Positions 1 to 13,898 of a stretch of 64,000 nucleotides of DNA are shown in pieces. Origin of the DNA: Nocardia cyriacigeorgica. Lineage in GTDB: Bacteria; Actinomycetota; Actinomycetes; Mycobacteriales; Mycobacteriaceae. The position numbers were made by a program, and so were the translations under genes. Positions within the stretch are counted from its first letter, which is position 1. Every line of letters begins with the position of its first letter. Location of the stretch: NCBI RefSeq assembly GCF_010868145.1, contig NZ_JAAGUY010000002.1, forward strand, positions 118,211 through 182,210. Reading direction: 5' to 3'. Under the pieces are notes generated by a model. It was given only the letters and a program-made list of their open reading frames with translations, was not told the DNA's origin and made no database searches.

Positions 1-24
1 TTGCGCCGGAACGTTCCGGCGCAA
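1..24 (-). terminator. Perfect 24-bp palindrome downstream of gltD
   Basis: Bases 1-12 are the exact reverse complement of bases 13-24. The palindrome lies 20 bases beyond the gltD stop in its direction of transcription. It is most likely the terminator hairpin of gltBD. It has no T-tract, which is common for terminators in this group. The window begins on its first base, so the stem may be longer than seen. Confidence 0.6.
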
Positions 25-44
25 CGCCCTTCTCGGATATCAGC

Positions 45-1506
45 TCAGCGCTGGGCGACCGCGGTCGGCGGGATGGGCGAAGGGAGAGCGGTCTCACCCT
101 CCAGGAACGTGTCCACTGCCGAAGCGGCGGCGCGGCCCTCGGCGATGGCCCACACGATCAGCGACTGGCCACGGCCCATATCACCAGCAACGAAGACGCC
201 GGGAATGTTGGTGGCCCAGTTCTTGTCACGCTGGACGTTGCCGCGCTGGTCGTAGCCGACGCCAAGGTCGGTCAGCAGGCCCGGCTTCTCGGGTCCGACG
301 AAGCCCATCGCGAGCAGCACCAGATCGGCTTCGAGGGTGAAGTCGGTGCCTTCGACCTTCTCGAAGCGGCCGTTGACCATCGTGACCTCATGCGCGTCGA
401 GGCCGGTGACCTTGCCGTTCTTACCGACGAAGCGTTCGGTGTTCACCGAGAACACGCGCTCGCCGCCCTCTTCGTGTGCCGAGGACACCCGGTACATGAG
501 CGGGTAGGTCGGCCACGGGGTGGAGCTGGCACGCTCCTCCGGCGGACGCGGCATGATCTCGAACTGGTGGATGCTCTCGGCGCCCTGCCGGTGCGAGGTG
601 CCGAGGCAGTCGGCGCCGGTGTCACCGCCACCGATGATGACGACCTTCTTGCCGCGTGCGTGCAGCGGCGGCAGGCCATCGGCGTCGGTGACCGGATCGC
701 CGTGCTGGACCCGGTTGGCCCAGGGCAGGAACTCCATCGCCTGGTGGATGCCGTCCAGCTCACGACCTGGAATCGGCAGGTCGCGGGCCAGCGTGGCACC
801 GCCGGCGAGCACCACCGCGTCGAACCGCTCACGCAGCTCGTCGGCGGTGATGTCGATGCCGACATTCACACCCGTCTTGAAGATGGTGCCTTCGGCCTCC
901 ATCTGCGCCAGACGACGGTCGATGAAGCGCTTCTCCATCTTGAATTCCGGGATGCCGTAGCGCAGCAGACCGCCGATGCGGTCGGCGCGCTCGAAGACGG
1001 TCACGGTGTGACCGGCACGGGTCAGCTGCTGCGCGGCGGCCAGACCGGCCGGGCCGGAACCGACGACGGCGACCTTCTTACCGGTGAGCCGGGTCGGGTA
1101 CACCGGGGTGACCCAACCCTCGTCGAAGGCGTTCTCGATGATCTCGACCTCGACCTGCTTGATGGTCACCGGGTCCTGGTTGATCCCGAGCACGCAGGAC
1201 GCCTCACACGGCGCCGGGCACAACCGCCCGGTGAACTCCGGGAAGTTGTTGGTCGCGTGCAGCCGGTCGATACCGTCGCGCCAGCGGTCCTTGTAGACGA
1301 GGTCGTTCCATTCCGGAATCAGGTTGCCCAGCGGACACCCGTTGTGACAGAACGGAATACCGCAGTCCATGCACCGGCTGGCCTGACGCTGGAGGGTCGG
1401 GTGGGAGAAGTTCTCCTCGTAGACCTCTTTCCAGTCCATCAAACGCAGCGGCACCGGACGCCGCTTGGGCAGCTCACGCGAGGTGTGCTTCAAAAATCCC
1501 TGCGCG

Positions 1507-1514
<8 letters not shown>
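45..1514 (-). CDS. gltD: Glutamate synthase (NADPH), small (beta) subunit
   Basis: Supplies electrons from NADPH to the large subunit for conversion of glutamine plus 2-oxoglutarate to two glutamates. The protein has 489 residues, normal for GltD. The N-terminal part carries cysteine motifs for the 4Fe-4S clusters ([14 protein letters not shown] near residue 48, then CPAPCEASC). A first nucleotide-binding fold follows ([12 protein letters not shown]), then a second for NADPH ([11 protein letters not shown]), and the FAD-closing motif [13 protein letters not shown] near the C-terminus. The start overlaps the end of gltB by 8 bases, so the two are translationally coupled and gltD is last in the operon. 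All expected motifs are present. Confidence 0.97.
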
Positions 1515-6156
<4,642 letters not shown>

Positions 6157-7282
6157 GCCTCTGCCTTCAAGAAAGTCGGCCCTCGATTCGGGCGGCCATC
6201 GAAAAACGCCCTGTCGAACGCCTCCGTCAAGACTGCGTCCGTACGTTCGGAAAACCAGCCGCGCTGATGGTTCTCTGTACCGATATGCGGCGCTCGCAGG
6301 CTCTACGCGGTTGCGCAGGCTTTCACCTTTCGAGCCCGATGCTCACGCCACTGTGGTGCAGTCATGTCTCTAGTTGTCCACCCGCTCCTGTTATGAAGTA
6401 GGGGTGCTCGGCAGTAACGGAACGCTTACGTGTTCCTTACCGCCGCGCGGGGTTCGCCCGCTACGGTTGGCACCTGTTTCGGATGCCCGTGCGTGCGTTG
6501 GGCACCGAACATTCTGTGTTCGGCGTAAGAGCAAACGATAAGTCAGGACTTGAGCCCAACCAACTTAGGTTTCACTAATAACCAGGCCTAGCTGGGCTTC
6601 TTCATTCAGGCCCTCCACGTGTGCGCGTCGTCCAGTGTAAAGCAGCATCCGGGCACTGATCGATCCCGTTCCGCGCAGGTCGGAGGGGTTCTCAGGGGGC
6701 TTCCCGGTAGATGAGCGAACGCGCCGTTGCGCTCACACACCCGCTTTCACCTGCATCGAAGCAGATTTCCCCTCGTCGGAGCCGGGCAAACCAATCGTGG
6801 TGCGGCTAACTGTTGCGCGGGCCGGTGAGATATTTCCGACAGGGTTGTGACGAGCACAGAACATGATCCGACCGTTCGGCCTGTTTTGCCCGAAGTGCGC
6901 TTCAGCACACTTGCAGCAAATGAGACGAGAGTGGTCTTCGCCACACTTCCTGTGCCCGGGCACACGCATGGGTCGATCCGGATGTCGTTGCGCCACCGAG
7001 GTCTTCGGCGCGTAGGGCGCTACCTGCGCGATCGGCTCCGGCCGGCGCCGTGCACCGGTCACCGCGTCGATCCGGCGACGAGGATCCGGCCCGTTGTGAA
7101 GCTGACCACATCCCCGGCTCCACGCTCGGTGGATCGGCAGCTCGCCTGTCACGCTGTGACAACGAATCCGTGACACTTTCGCCAAGCGCGGGCACCTCGC
7201 CATCGCAGGCGGCGGACCGGCCCGGCGCGCGAGATGGGGCCGAGCGCGACAAGGACTCGGACGTAGAGGATGTGGGAATCCC
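6157..7282. other. 1.1-kb region without a supported gene
   Basis: Upstream of both gltB (leftward) and the DUF4407 gene (rightward), so it must hold both promoters. Open frames here have atypical composition and no recognisable domains. Visible structure includes a 19-base inverted repeat at 6505-6523 (CCGAACA, 5-base loop, TGTTCGG), an AT-richer patch around 6530-6600 containing CCAGGCCTAGCTGG, and a DnaA-box-like TTGTCCACC near 6374. The spacing of the CGAAC/GTTCG arms at 6505 is too wide for a mycobacterial LexA box. I see no tRNA or known riboswitch. Confidence 0.5.
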
Positions 7283-9154
7283 ATGACCGTCATCGGCATG
7301 CTCACCTGGCTCGGCGGTGCTCACTTCGACGCCCGCCCAGACGACGACAACACTGACAAGCGCCATGAGCGCGGTGGATACGCACTCACCGGTGCGGTGG
7401 TCGCGCTGTTCGCGATGGCCGCGGGAGCCGTCACCGCGGTGGCCGGTGCGGCAGCGCACTGGTCGCCGGTCGGTGTGGTGGCCGCAGCCTTGGTCGTAGC
7501 GCTCATCGCCGGGGCGGTCGGTAAGGCGCTCGCGACAATCGCCCCCGACTTCGTCCCGTATCGGGAAGGCGAGGCTGCCGACCGGCGTGGCTCGATCGGC
7601 CGCGTGGCCGTCGCCGTGCTCACCGGTGTCCTTGTCGCCGAACTCGCCTCGACTGTGTTGTTCGGCGGCACCGTCGACCGGATGCTCGACGAGCGCGCCG
7701 CAACGTCGACGGCATCGGTACCGGCAGTGCGTGATGCCCGTGCCGATCTGGACAGCGCCCGCGCCGACCGGACGAACCTGAGTCAGACGCTCACCCAGGC
7801 CCAGGCCGATATCGACAAGGCACTGGTCACCGCCCGCTGCGAGTACAACCCCACGCCCGACTGCCCGCAGACCAGGATCACCGGCGTGCCCGGCCGTGGG
7901 CCGGAATCACAGACCGCAAACGACATGCTCGACGACGCCCGCGCCCAGCTCACCGCCGCGCAGGCCCGGATCGCACCGCTGGACCAGCGCATCGCCGACG
8001 CGCAGACGCGAGTCGACGCCGCCGAGGCCGACGCCCGCGCCGACGCCGACCGTGGGCTCGGCGCGCGCTGGGTGGCCATGCACGACTACACCATCGCCCA
8101 CGTCGGCGCACTGCTGCTGCGTCTGCTGTTGGTGATCGCGTTCTGCCTGCTCGCGCTGCTGCCGCTGATCCTGCGGCGCTGGCGCGGGGAGACCGCGCAG
8201 GACCGGCGACTGGCCGCCGACACCATCCGTGACCGGGCCGAAAGAACCGCCGACGCCGCGATCGCGGTGAAGCGGGCCGAGGTGCGTACCGAGGCCGAAC
8301 TACTGCGCGCCGATCAGCAGCTCACCGCCGCCCGGCTGGCCGTCGAGGCCGATACCGCGATCGACCGGGAACGCCAGCGCACCCGCGTCATCGCGGCCAT
8401 CGGCGGTCTCGAGATCGGGATCACCGAACCCTCGCGCCGGGCCCTCGGCGCGGATGCGACCGCCGAACTACCGGCCGGGACCCCGGCCGCCGACCGAAAG
8501 GACCCTTCCGTGTCGTACGACGGGATCGCCACGCCGAACCTGCCCGCCCCGGTCGGCGCGAATGCCATCACCCCGGCGCCGAATGCACTCGCACCTGCGG
8601 TGCCCGCCGCGGTTCCGGCCAAGGCCGAGCAGGCAGGCGATCGCGGCGGATTGGAGCTGCCGCTGATCGGCCAGGTGCCGTTCACCGATACCGCCGCCCG
8701 CTGGATCCGTCCGCTGGTCCCCTCTTTCGTCGCCAACGCCATCGACACCGCGACCCATCCGCTGCGCACCGCGCGTCAGGCGTTCGAAGAGGTAGAAGAG
8801 ATCACCTTCACGCTGCGCCGCACCCGCAAGGTGACCGTCGATTCCGAGGATTCGGCCGCGCGGCCCACTCCGCAGGTCGGCTACCAGGTGCCCACCGGTT
8901 ACCAGCTGACGCCCGGCTCGCCCGAGTACTGGCATGCCCAGCGCATTGCCGCCGCGACCGTCGACCCGAATGTGCCGCACTACTACCCCACCACCGACCC
9001 GCGCTACTCGACCGACCCGCGCTACTCGGCGCTGCCGCAGGCCTCGGCCACCGGCTACGGGCTGCCGTCGGGATCGCACGATGAACTGCCCGGCCGCCAC
9101 ACACCGGAGCTGCCCGGACCTTCGGGGCCGCGCGAACTTCCGCCTGGTCGCTGA
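7283..9154 (+). CDS. DUF4407-type coiled-coil membrane protein
   Basis: A 623-residue protein of unknown function that looks like the DUF4407 family. Three hydrophobic segments lie near residues 32-58, 61-85 and 105-127. A long alanine/arginine/aspartate-rich coiled coil follows (about 140-260), with a Cys pair in ARCEYNPTPDCPQ. A fourth membrane segment (LLLRLLLVIAFCLLALLPL, about 275-298) precedes a second coiled coil to about 370. The last 200 residues are proline-rich with repeated YSTDPRYS-like segments. The topology suggests an extracytoplasmic coiled coil between TM3 and TM4 and a cytoplasmic tail. It ends 18 bases before an adenylate cyclase gene on the same strand, so the two are probably co-transcribed. 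Confidence 0.75.
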   Translation: MTVIGMLTWLGGAHFDARPDDDNTDKRHERGGYALTGAVVALFAMAAGAVTAVAGAAAHWSPVGVVAAALVVALIAGAVGKALATIAPDFVPYREGEAADRRGSIGRVAVAVLTGVLVAELASTVLFGGTVDRMLDERAATSTASVPAVRDARADLDSARADRTNLSQTLTQAQADIDKALVTARCEYNPTPDCPQTRITGVPGRGPESQTANDMLDDARAQLTAAQARIAPLDQRIADAQTRVDAAEADARADADRGLGARWVAMHDYTIAHVGALLLRLLLVIAFCLLALLPLILRRWRGETAQDRRLAADTIRDRAERTADAAIAVKRAEVRTEAELLRADQQLTAARLAVEADTAIDRERQRTRVIAAIGGLEIGITEPSRRALGADATAELPAGTPAADRKDPSVSYDGIATPNLPAPVGANAITPAPNALAPAVPAAVPAKAEQAGDRGGLELPLIGQVPFTDTAARWIRPLVPSFVANAIDTATHPLRTARQAFEEVEEITFTLRRTRKVTVDSEDSAARPTPQVGYQVPTGYQLTPGSPEYWHAQRIAAATVDPNVPHYYPTTDPRYSTDPRYSALPQASATGYGLPSGSHDELPGRHTPELPGPSGPRELPPGR

Positions 9155-9172
9155 GCGGCTACGCGAACCCCT

Positions 9173-10762
9173 ATGTCCACGCCTGCTCGATCCATGCCCG
9201 ACAGTCAGCTCACGCCCGCCGCCTTCGGCTCCAAACCGTGGGGTTCGCGGCTGCTCGGGCCGGCGGACGAGAAGTCGGGGATTCGCCGGGTCCGGATCCA
9301 GCTGCTGCTGACCATTCCGCTGCTCGGGGCCAACCTGATCGGGATCGCGGTGGCGATCGTGCTGATCGGGTTCGTGCTGCCGGGGCCGACGATCTTCACG
9401 CTGCGGCTGCTGCCGCTCAATGCGATCGCCGCCCCGTTGTATGCGGCGCTGGCATTGGTGATCGGCACGTTGTGGGGGACGGTGTCGGGGCTGCGCACGT
9501 TGCGCTGGGCAACCGATCCCAACCATGTGCCGACCGAGAGCGAACAGCGCGCGGCCGTGCGGGTGCCGCGGCGGCTGGTGCGGCAGCAGGCGTGGCTGTG
9601 GTTCGGCGGGGCGGCGGTGCTCAGCCTGCTGTACGGCCTCGCCGATCCGGCAATGATCCCGAAGATCGTGCTCGGCATCGGGTTCAGTGCGATCGTGGTG
9701 TGCGCCAACAGCTACCTGATCGCGGAGTTCGCGCTGCGGGCGGTGACGGCACGGGTGCTCGACGCCGCTCCGGGACGCGCTATCCACAGCATCGGGGTTT
9801 TCGGACGCACCATGCTGATGTGGCTCCTCGGTTCGGCGGTGCCGGTAGCGCTGTCGATGGTGGTCGCGCTGCTGTCACTGACCGGTTTCGAGGTCAGCAC
9901 CGAGCGTATGGCCGTGTGCGTGCTGACCCTCGGCGGCGCCACCCTGGTGTTCGGAATGCTGTTGATGATGCAGGCCTCGGCCGCCACCGTGGCGCCGATT
10001 CGGGGAGTGCGCCGGGCGTTGCGTCAGGTGGAGGGTGGCGATCTGAATGTCGCGGTCACCGTCTACGACGGCACCGAATTGGGTGAGCTGCAAAGCGGTT
10101 TCAACCGAATGGTGCACGGATTACGCGAACGCGAACAGATACGTGACCTGTTCGGCAGACACGTCGGCCATGACGTCGCGGTCGCGGCGATCGGCAGCAA
10201 CCCGCGGCTGGGTGGACAGGAATGCGAAGCGGCGGCACTGTTCATCGACATCATCGGCTCGACCACGATGACCGCGACTCGCGCGGCCACCGAGATCGTC
10301 GCCATCCTCAACGAGTTCTTCACCATTGTGGTGGACGAGGTCGAACGACAGGGCGGGCTCGTCAACAAGTTCGAAGGCGATGCGGCACTTGCGATATTCG
10401 GTGCCCCTGCACCGCTTGCCGACGCCGCGGGCGCTGCGCTGGCCTGCGCCCGCGCGATTCGCAGCAGGCTGGACGCGCACACCTCCGACTTCTCCGCCGC
10501 CATCGGTGTCGCCGCGGGACGGGTGGTCGCGGGCAATGTCGGTGCGCATCAGCGGTATGAGTTCACCGTCATCGGTGACGCCGTCAACGAGGCCGCACGA
10601 CTGTGTGAACTGGCCAAACAGGATCCGGGACTGCTGCTGAGCTCGGCGAGCACCGTCGCCGCGGCCGACGCCGACGAGGCGACCCGATGGAAGCTCGGCG
10701 AGTCGGTGGCGCTGCGCGGCCGCACCCAGCGCACCGAACTCGCCCGTCCACGGACGAGTTGA
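9173..10762 (+). CDS. Membrane adenylate cyclase, class III, with HAMP domain
   Basis: A 529-residue protein with six membrane segments (about residues 40-270), a HAMP linker (from VAPIRGVRRALRQ) and a C-terminal class III nucleotide cyclase domain. It resembles the Rv1318c/Rv1319c/Rv1320c/Rv3645 group. The catalytic set is complete: metal-binding Asp359 (FIDIIGST) and Asp403, Lys399 (NKFEGD) and Asp469 (VIGDAVNEAARL) for adenine recognition, and Asn472 and Arg476 for the transition state. It should make cAMP from ATP at the inner membrane. No strong ribosome site precedes the chosen ATG; a second ATG at 9194 is possible. It follows the DUF4407 gene closely, which may supply or sense its signal. 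Confidence 0.9.
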   Translation: MSTPARSMPDSQLTPAAFGSKPWGSRLLGPADEKSGIRRVRIQLLLTIPLLGANLIGIAVAIVLIGFVLPGPTIFTLRLLPLNAIAAPLYAALALVIGTLWGTVSGLRTLRWATDPNHVPTESEQRAAVRVPRRLVRQQAWLWFGGAAVLSLLYGLADPAMIPKIVLGIGFSAIVVCANSYLIAEFALRAVTARVLDAAPGRAIHSIGVFGRTMLMWLLGSAVPVALSMVVALLSLTGFEVSTERMAVCVLTLGGATLVFGMLLMMQASAATVAPIRGVRRALRQVEGGDLNVAVTVYDGTELGELQSGFNRMVHGLREREQIRDLFGRHVGHDVAVAAIGSNPRLGGQECEAAALFIDIIGSTTMTATRAATEIVAILNEFFTIVVDEVERQGGLVNKFEGDAALAIFGAPAPLADAAGAALACARAIRSRLDAHTSDFSAAIGVAAGRVVAGNVGAHQRYEFTVIGDAVNEAARLCELAKQDPGLLLSSASTVAAADADEATRWKLGESVALRGRTQRTELARPRTS

Positions 10763-10784
10763 GCGCACCGGGCCGACCGATCAC

Positions 10785-12320
10785 TCAGCTCCGCGCAGCC
10801 CGCGAACGGAAGGCCACCACCGCCGCCACCAACAGAATGCCTGCGATACCGACCGAGGCCAGATGGATTCCAGTGACGAAGGATTCGTGCGCCGAGCCAA
10901 GCAACGACGCACCCGCCGCCGCCGGTAGCTGCCCGGCCAGATCCGCAACACCGCCCAGCGACTCGACGGCCGTACCGGCGGCATCGGCGGGAAGCGCGGA
11001 GACGTCGATGCCATTGCGGAATACCGCCATCACGATGCTGCCGAGCACGGCCACACCCAAGGCGATACCGGTCTCATAGGCGGTCTCCGAGATGGCCGCG
11101 GCCGCACCTGCCCGTTCGGCGGGGGCCGAGCTCACCACCAGATCGGACGACACCGTCAGCGCGATGCCGACGCCGGTGCCGATCAGCCCGAAGCCGAGCA
11201 CGAATGGCGCCATGCCGGTCGCGGCGTCGGCTGTCAGCCACAGGAACAGCGCGGAGCCGAGCGCGGCCAGGGCCAGTGAACCACCGAGGACCGAGGTCGG
11301 ACGCCACCACCGCACCAGCACGGCGGCCAACAGTGAGCCGACGACGCTGGCGACCATGCCCGGCAGCAGCAGCATGCCGGCCTGCAACGGCGAATGGCCG
11401 AGGACCAGCTGCAAGTACTGCGAACCGAAGAACAGCACCCCGGCGAGCGCGAAGACCGCGAGCAGGTTGGTCACCACGGCGGTGCGGAATTGCGGGACCG
11501 CGAACAGCCGCAGATCCAGCATCGGCCGCTCCAGTGTCCGCTGCCTGCGCACGAAGAGCACACCTGCGGACACGCCGACCACTGCCGCGACCAGGGTCGC
11601 CGGGCTCAGGCCGTGCGCTGCGATTTCCTTGACCGCGTACACGAACGGTACGAGAGCGAGCATCGATAGCACGGCGCTCGGAATATCGAAACGACCCGGA
11701 TTCGGGTCCTTCGATTCCGGAATGAGCAGCGGCCCGAGCGCGATCAGCGCCAGCATGATCGGCATGTTCACCAGAAATACCGAGCCCCACCAGTAGTGCT
11801 CGAGCAGCCAGCCACCCAGCAGCGGACCCGCCGCCGCCCCGCCTCCCGCCATAGCGCCCCAGACTCCGATGGCGAAGGTGCGCTGGCGCGGATCGTGAAA
11901 CATCGACCGGATCAAACCGAGGGTCGCGGGCATCAGGGTCGCGCCGGTAATGCCTTGCAGCACGCGGGCCGCGATCAGCATCTCCGGGCTGACGGCCCAG
12001 GCCGCGAGCAGGGAAGCGAGACCGAATCCGGCGGCGCCGATCAGCAGCAGTGTGCGCCTGCCGATTCGGTCGCCGAGGTTGCCCATGACCACGAGCAGAC
12101 CGGCGAGCACGAACGAGTAGACGTCGATGATCCAGAGCAGCTGGGTGGTGCTCGGCGCCAGATCGGCGCTGATGGCGGGCACCGCGATATCGAGAACGGT
12201 GGCGTCGACCGCGAGTAGCAGCAGCGCCAGCGCCAGTACGGCCAGGCCGATCCAGTCCCGTGTGGTGGCGCGGGGTGGGGTGTCGCGCAGGTCGGGGCTG
12301 ATCCCCGTGGTGATGTCCAT
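10785..12320 (-). CDS. MFS drug exporter, DHA2 (14-TM, EmrB/QacA) family
   Basis: A 511-residue integral membrane protein of the major facilitator superfamily. Its length and hydrophobic pattern fit the 14-helix DHA2 drug:H+ antiporters. Family signatures are visible: GNLGDRIGRR between helices 2 and 3 (motif A), ARVLQGITGATLMPATL (motif B region), and the GAMAGGGAAAGPLLGG stretch in helix 5 (motif C, typical of antiporters). It probably exports a lipophilic compound using the proton gradient. A GAAGGATC ribosome site precedes the ATG. It is divergent from the TetR gene at 12407, with two palindromic operators in the 86-base gap, so the TetR protein very likely represses it. Confidence 0.92.
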   Translation of the reverse strand: MDITTGISPDLRDTPPRATTRDWIGLAVLALALLLLAVDATVLDIAVPAISADLAPSTTQLLWIIDVYSFVLAGLLVVMGNLGDRIGRRTLLLIGAAGFGLASLLAAWAVSPEMLIAARVLQGITGATLMPATLGLIRSMFHDPRQRTFAIGVWGAMAGGGAAAGPLLGGWLLEHYWWGSVFLVNMPIMLALIALGPLLIPESKDPNPGRFDIPSAVLSMLALVPFVYAVKEIAAHGLSPATLVAAVVGVSAGVLFVRRQRTLERPMLDLRLFAVPQFRTAVVTNLLAVFALAGVLFFGSQYLQLVLGHSPLQAGMLLLPGMVASVVGSLLAAVLVRWWRPTSVLGGSLALAALGSALFLWLTADAATGMAPFVLGFGLIGTGVGIALTVSSDLVVSSAPAERAGAAAAISETAYETGIALGVAVLGSIVMAVFRNGIDVSALPADAAGTAVESLGGVADLAGQLPAAAGASLLGSAHESFVTGIHLASVGIAGILLVAAVVAFRSRAARS

Positions 12321-12351
12321 GATCCTTCTCGACTTTCGTCGCGAGTCGTTA

Positions 12352-12394
12352 ACCGTCCAGACGGTATAGTACTAAACATTACCGTCCAGCCGGT
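12352..12394. promoter_or_regulatory. Twin TetR-type operators between exporter and regulator
   Basis: Two related palindromes: ACCGTCCAGACGGT at 12352-12365 (perfect) and ACCGTCCAGCCGGT at 12381-12394 (one mismatched pair). Their starts are 29 bp apart, close to three helical turns, so two dimers could bind the same face. They lie in the divergent gap between the MFS exporter (start 12320) and the TetR gene (start 12407). They are the expected sites for autoregulation and exporter repression. Confidence 0.8.
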
Positions 12395-12406
12395 ACAGTT
12401 ATTCCC

Positions 12407-12949
12407 GTGACTGCCACCACCCGCGATCGCATCCTGGACGCCCTCGAGACCCTGCTGCTGGACAAAGGCATGTCCCAGGTGACGCTCGGGAACGTGGCCG
12501 CCGCTGCGGGCGTGTCCAAGGGCGGCCTGCTCTATCACTTCAAGAGCAAGGACGCGCTGCTCGCCGGTCTGGTCCGGCGGCTCACCGACCGCGCCCGCAC
12601 CCAGCTCGACGATTCGGTCGCCGCGGGCGGTTCGGTGGCCGAGTGGTACCTGCAGATTCCGAATACCGACTCCGCGGACGAAGCGCTCGAACTCGAGCTG
12701 TATCGATCCATGCTTGCCACCATGCGCACCGTCGACGCCACAGCGGGCCCGGAGACAGACGCCGTCCAGCAAGCCCTTGCCGAGATGATGAACTCCTGGT
12801 CGGACGGCCTCGACGCCGAGATCGACGATCCGGTGCGCGCGGATCTGGTCCGGCTGGTCGGTGACGGGGTCTACCTGCGCGCATTGCTCGGCCTGCCCCC
12901 GATCGACCCCGAGCGGTACCGCCGGCTCGTCGAGCACCTGCTGCGCTGA
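12407..12949 (+). CDS. TetR-family transcriptional regulator
   Basis: A 180-residue regulator. The N-terminal 50 residues form the TetR helix-turn-helix (VTLGNVAAAAGVSKGGLLYHFKSKDALL). The rest is an all-helical ligand-binding domain with a QacR/YxaF-like character. It begins at a GTG that follows the second operator by 12 bases, so the transcript may be leaderless. By position it controls the divergent DHA2 exporter, with release when an exported substrate binds. Ligand unknown. Confidence 0.9.
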   Translation: MTATTRDRILDALETLLLDKGMSQVTLGNVAAAAGVSKGGLLYHFKSKDALLAGLVRRLTDRARTQLDDSVAAGGSVAEWYLQIPNTDSADEALELELYRSMLATMRTVDATAGPETDAVQQALAEMMNSWSDGLDAEIDDPVRADLVRLVGDGVYLRALLGLPPIDPERYRRLVEHLLR

Positions 12950-12998
12950 GCACGTCATCACCCAGCTCCGAACTCACCGACCGGTTAGACTCGGCCGC

Positions 12999-13898
12999 GT
13001 GCCACCAGCCGAAACGGCCGGTGCCGTCGGGGCGGGGAACGATCCGGTGCCGGGGTCTCTCGGAACGACGGTGCCGATCCGTCCGATGACGTTCCGCGAA
13101 CTGCTCGATACGCCGTTCGCGCTCATCCAATCGTCGATCCGCCCCCTTGCCGGGTTCGGCGCGACCCTGTTGCTCGCAGGCGAGCTCGTCATCGCCGGGG
13201 TGACGGCCGGAGTCTCGCAGCTCACCGGCAATGCCGACGCCGCAGTCGCCTGGGCGGTGGTGCTCAGCACCCTGGTCTGTGCCTGGCTCATTCGCTTCAC
13301 GCTGCGCGGGATCACCACCGCGATCGGAACAGCCACGGTGGCGGGCGCACCGATCGGCTGGCGCACCGCATTACGACGATTCGGAGCGCGGCTTGGCCCG
13401 CAACTGCTGTTCGGATCGCTGTTCACCCTGGTCGGCGTCACGCTGCTCGGTGTCGGCGCCCTACTGATCATCACGTTCCCGTTCGCGGTGCTCTGGCTGG
13501 CCTGGCTGCGCGGCAAACGTTTCGTCGCCATGCCGGTGATATTCGCCGAGGGCGCGCGGCACCGGGATGCCGTGGCGCGATCGAAACTGCTGGTGGACGG
13601 GGCGAATTGGCCCACGGCCCTCCTGTGGCTCAGCGTCCGGGCGCTGCTGGTCCTGATGGCGCTGCCGCTGCTCGGCATCCCGTGGCTCATCTCGGATTTC
13701 TCCGGAACCCATCGTTGGGCGGTGATCATTCTGACGACCTCGGCGGTGCTGCTGATCGTCGCGTTCGGCGAGATCGTCGAATCCGCCACCCGCGTTGTCA
13801 CGTATGTGGATCGCCGCTGCCGCCGCGAAGGTATGGACATCCGGCTCCCCGCCCCCACCCGGCAACCCGTGGTCGAGGGGGCATCGTGGCCGACATGA
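12999..13898 (+). CDS. Polytopic membrane protein, first gene of MoxR cluster
   Basis: A 299-residue membrane protein with about six hydrophobic segments (for example LAGFGATLLLAGELVIAGV and ALLVLMALPLLGIPWLIS). It is similar in placement and character to Rv3689, upstream of the M. tuberculosis moxR2 cluster. The GTG start at 12999 follows a TAGACT -10-like hexamer by 7 bases, suggesting a leaderless message. An in-frame upstream extension overlaps the TetR gene and is not protein-like. Its end overlaps the next gene, which supports an operon. Function unknown; the family is linked to cell-envelope maintenance through the MoxR ATPase. Confidence 0.8.
   Translation: MPPAETAGAVGAGNDPVPGSLGTTVPIRPMTFRELLDTPFALIQSSIRPLAGFGATLLLAGELVIAGVTAGVSQLTGNADAAVAWAVVLSTLVCAWLIRFTLRGITTAIGTATVAGAPIGWRTALRRFGARLGPQLLFGSLFTLVGVTLLGVGALLIITFPFAVLWLAWLRGKRFVAMPVIFAEGARHRDAVARSKLLVDGANWPTALLWLSVRALLVLMALPLLGIPWLISDFSGTHRWAVIILTTSAVLLIVAFGEIVESATRVVTYVDRRCRREGMDIRLPAPTRQPVVEGASWPT

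Noticed and set aside
6505-6523. LexA (SOS) box
   Set aside because: The arms CGAAC and GTTCG are separated by 7 bases rather than the 4 of the mycobacterial box.
6733-7305. 190-residue minus-strand frame in the gltB-DUF4407 gap
   Set aside because: Rich in Arg, Pro, His and Cys without order. It overlaps the start of the DUF4407 gene and has no family resemblance.
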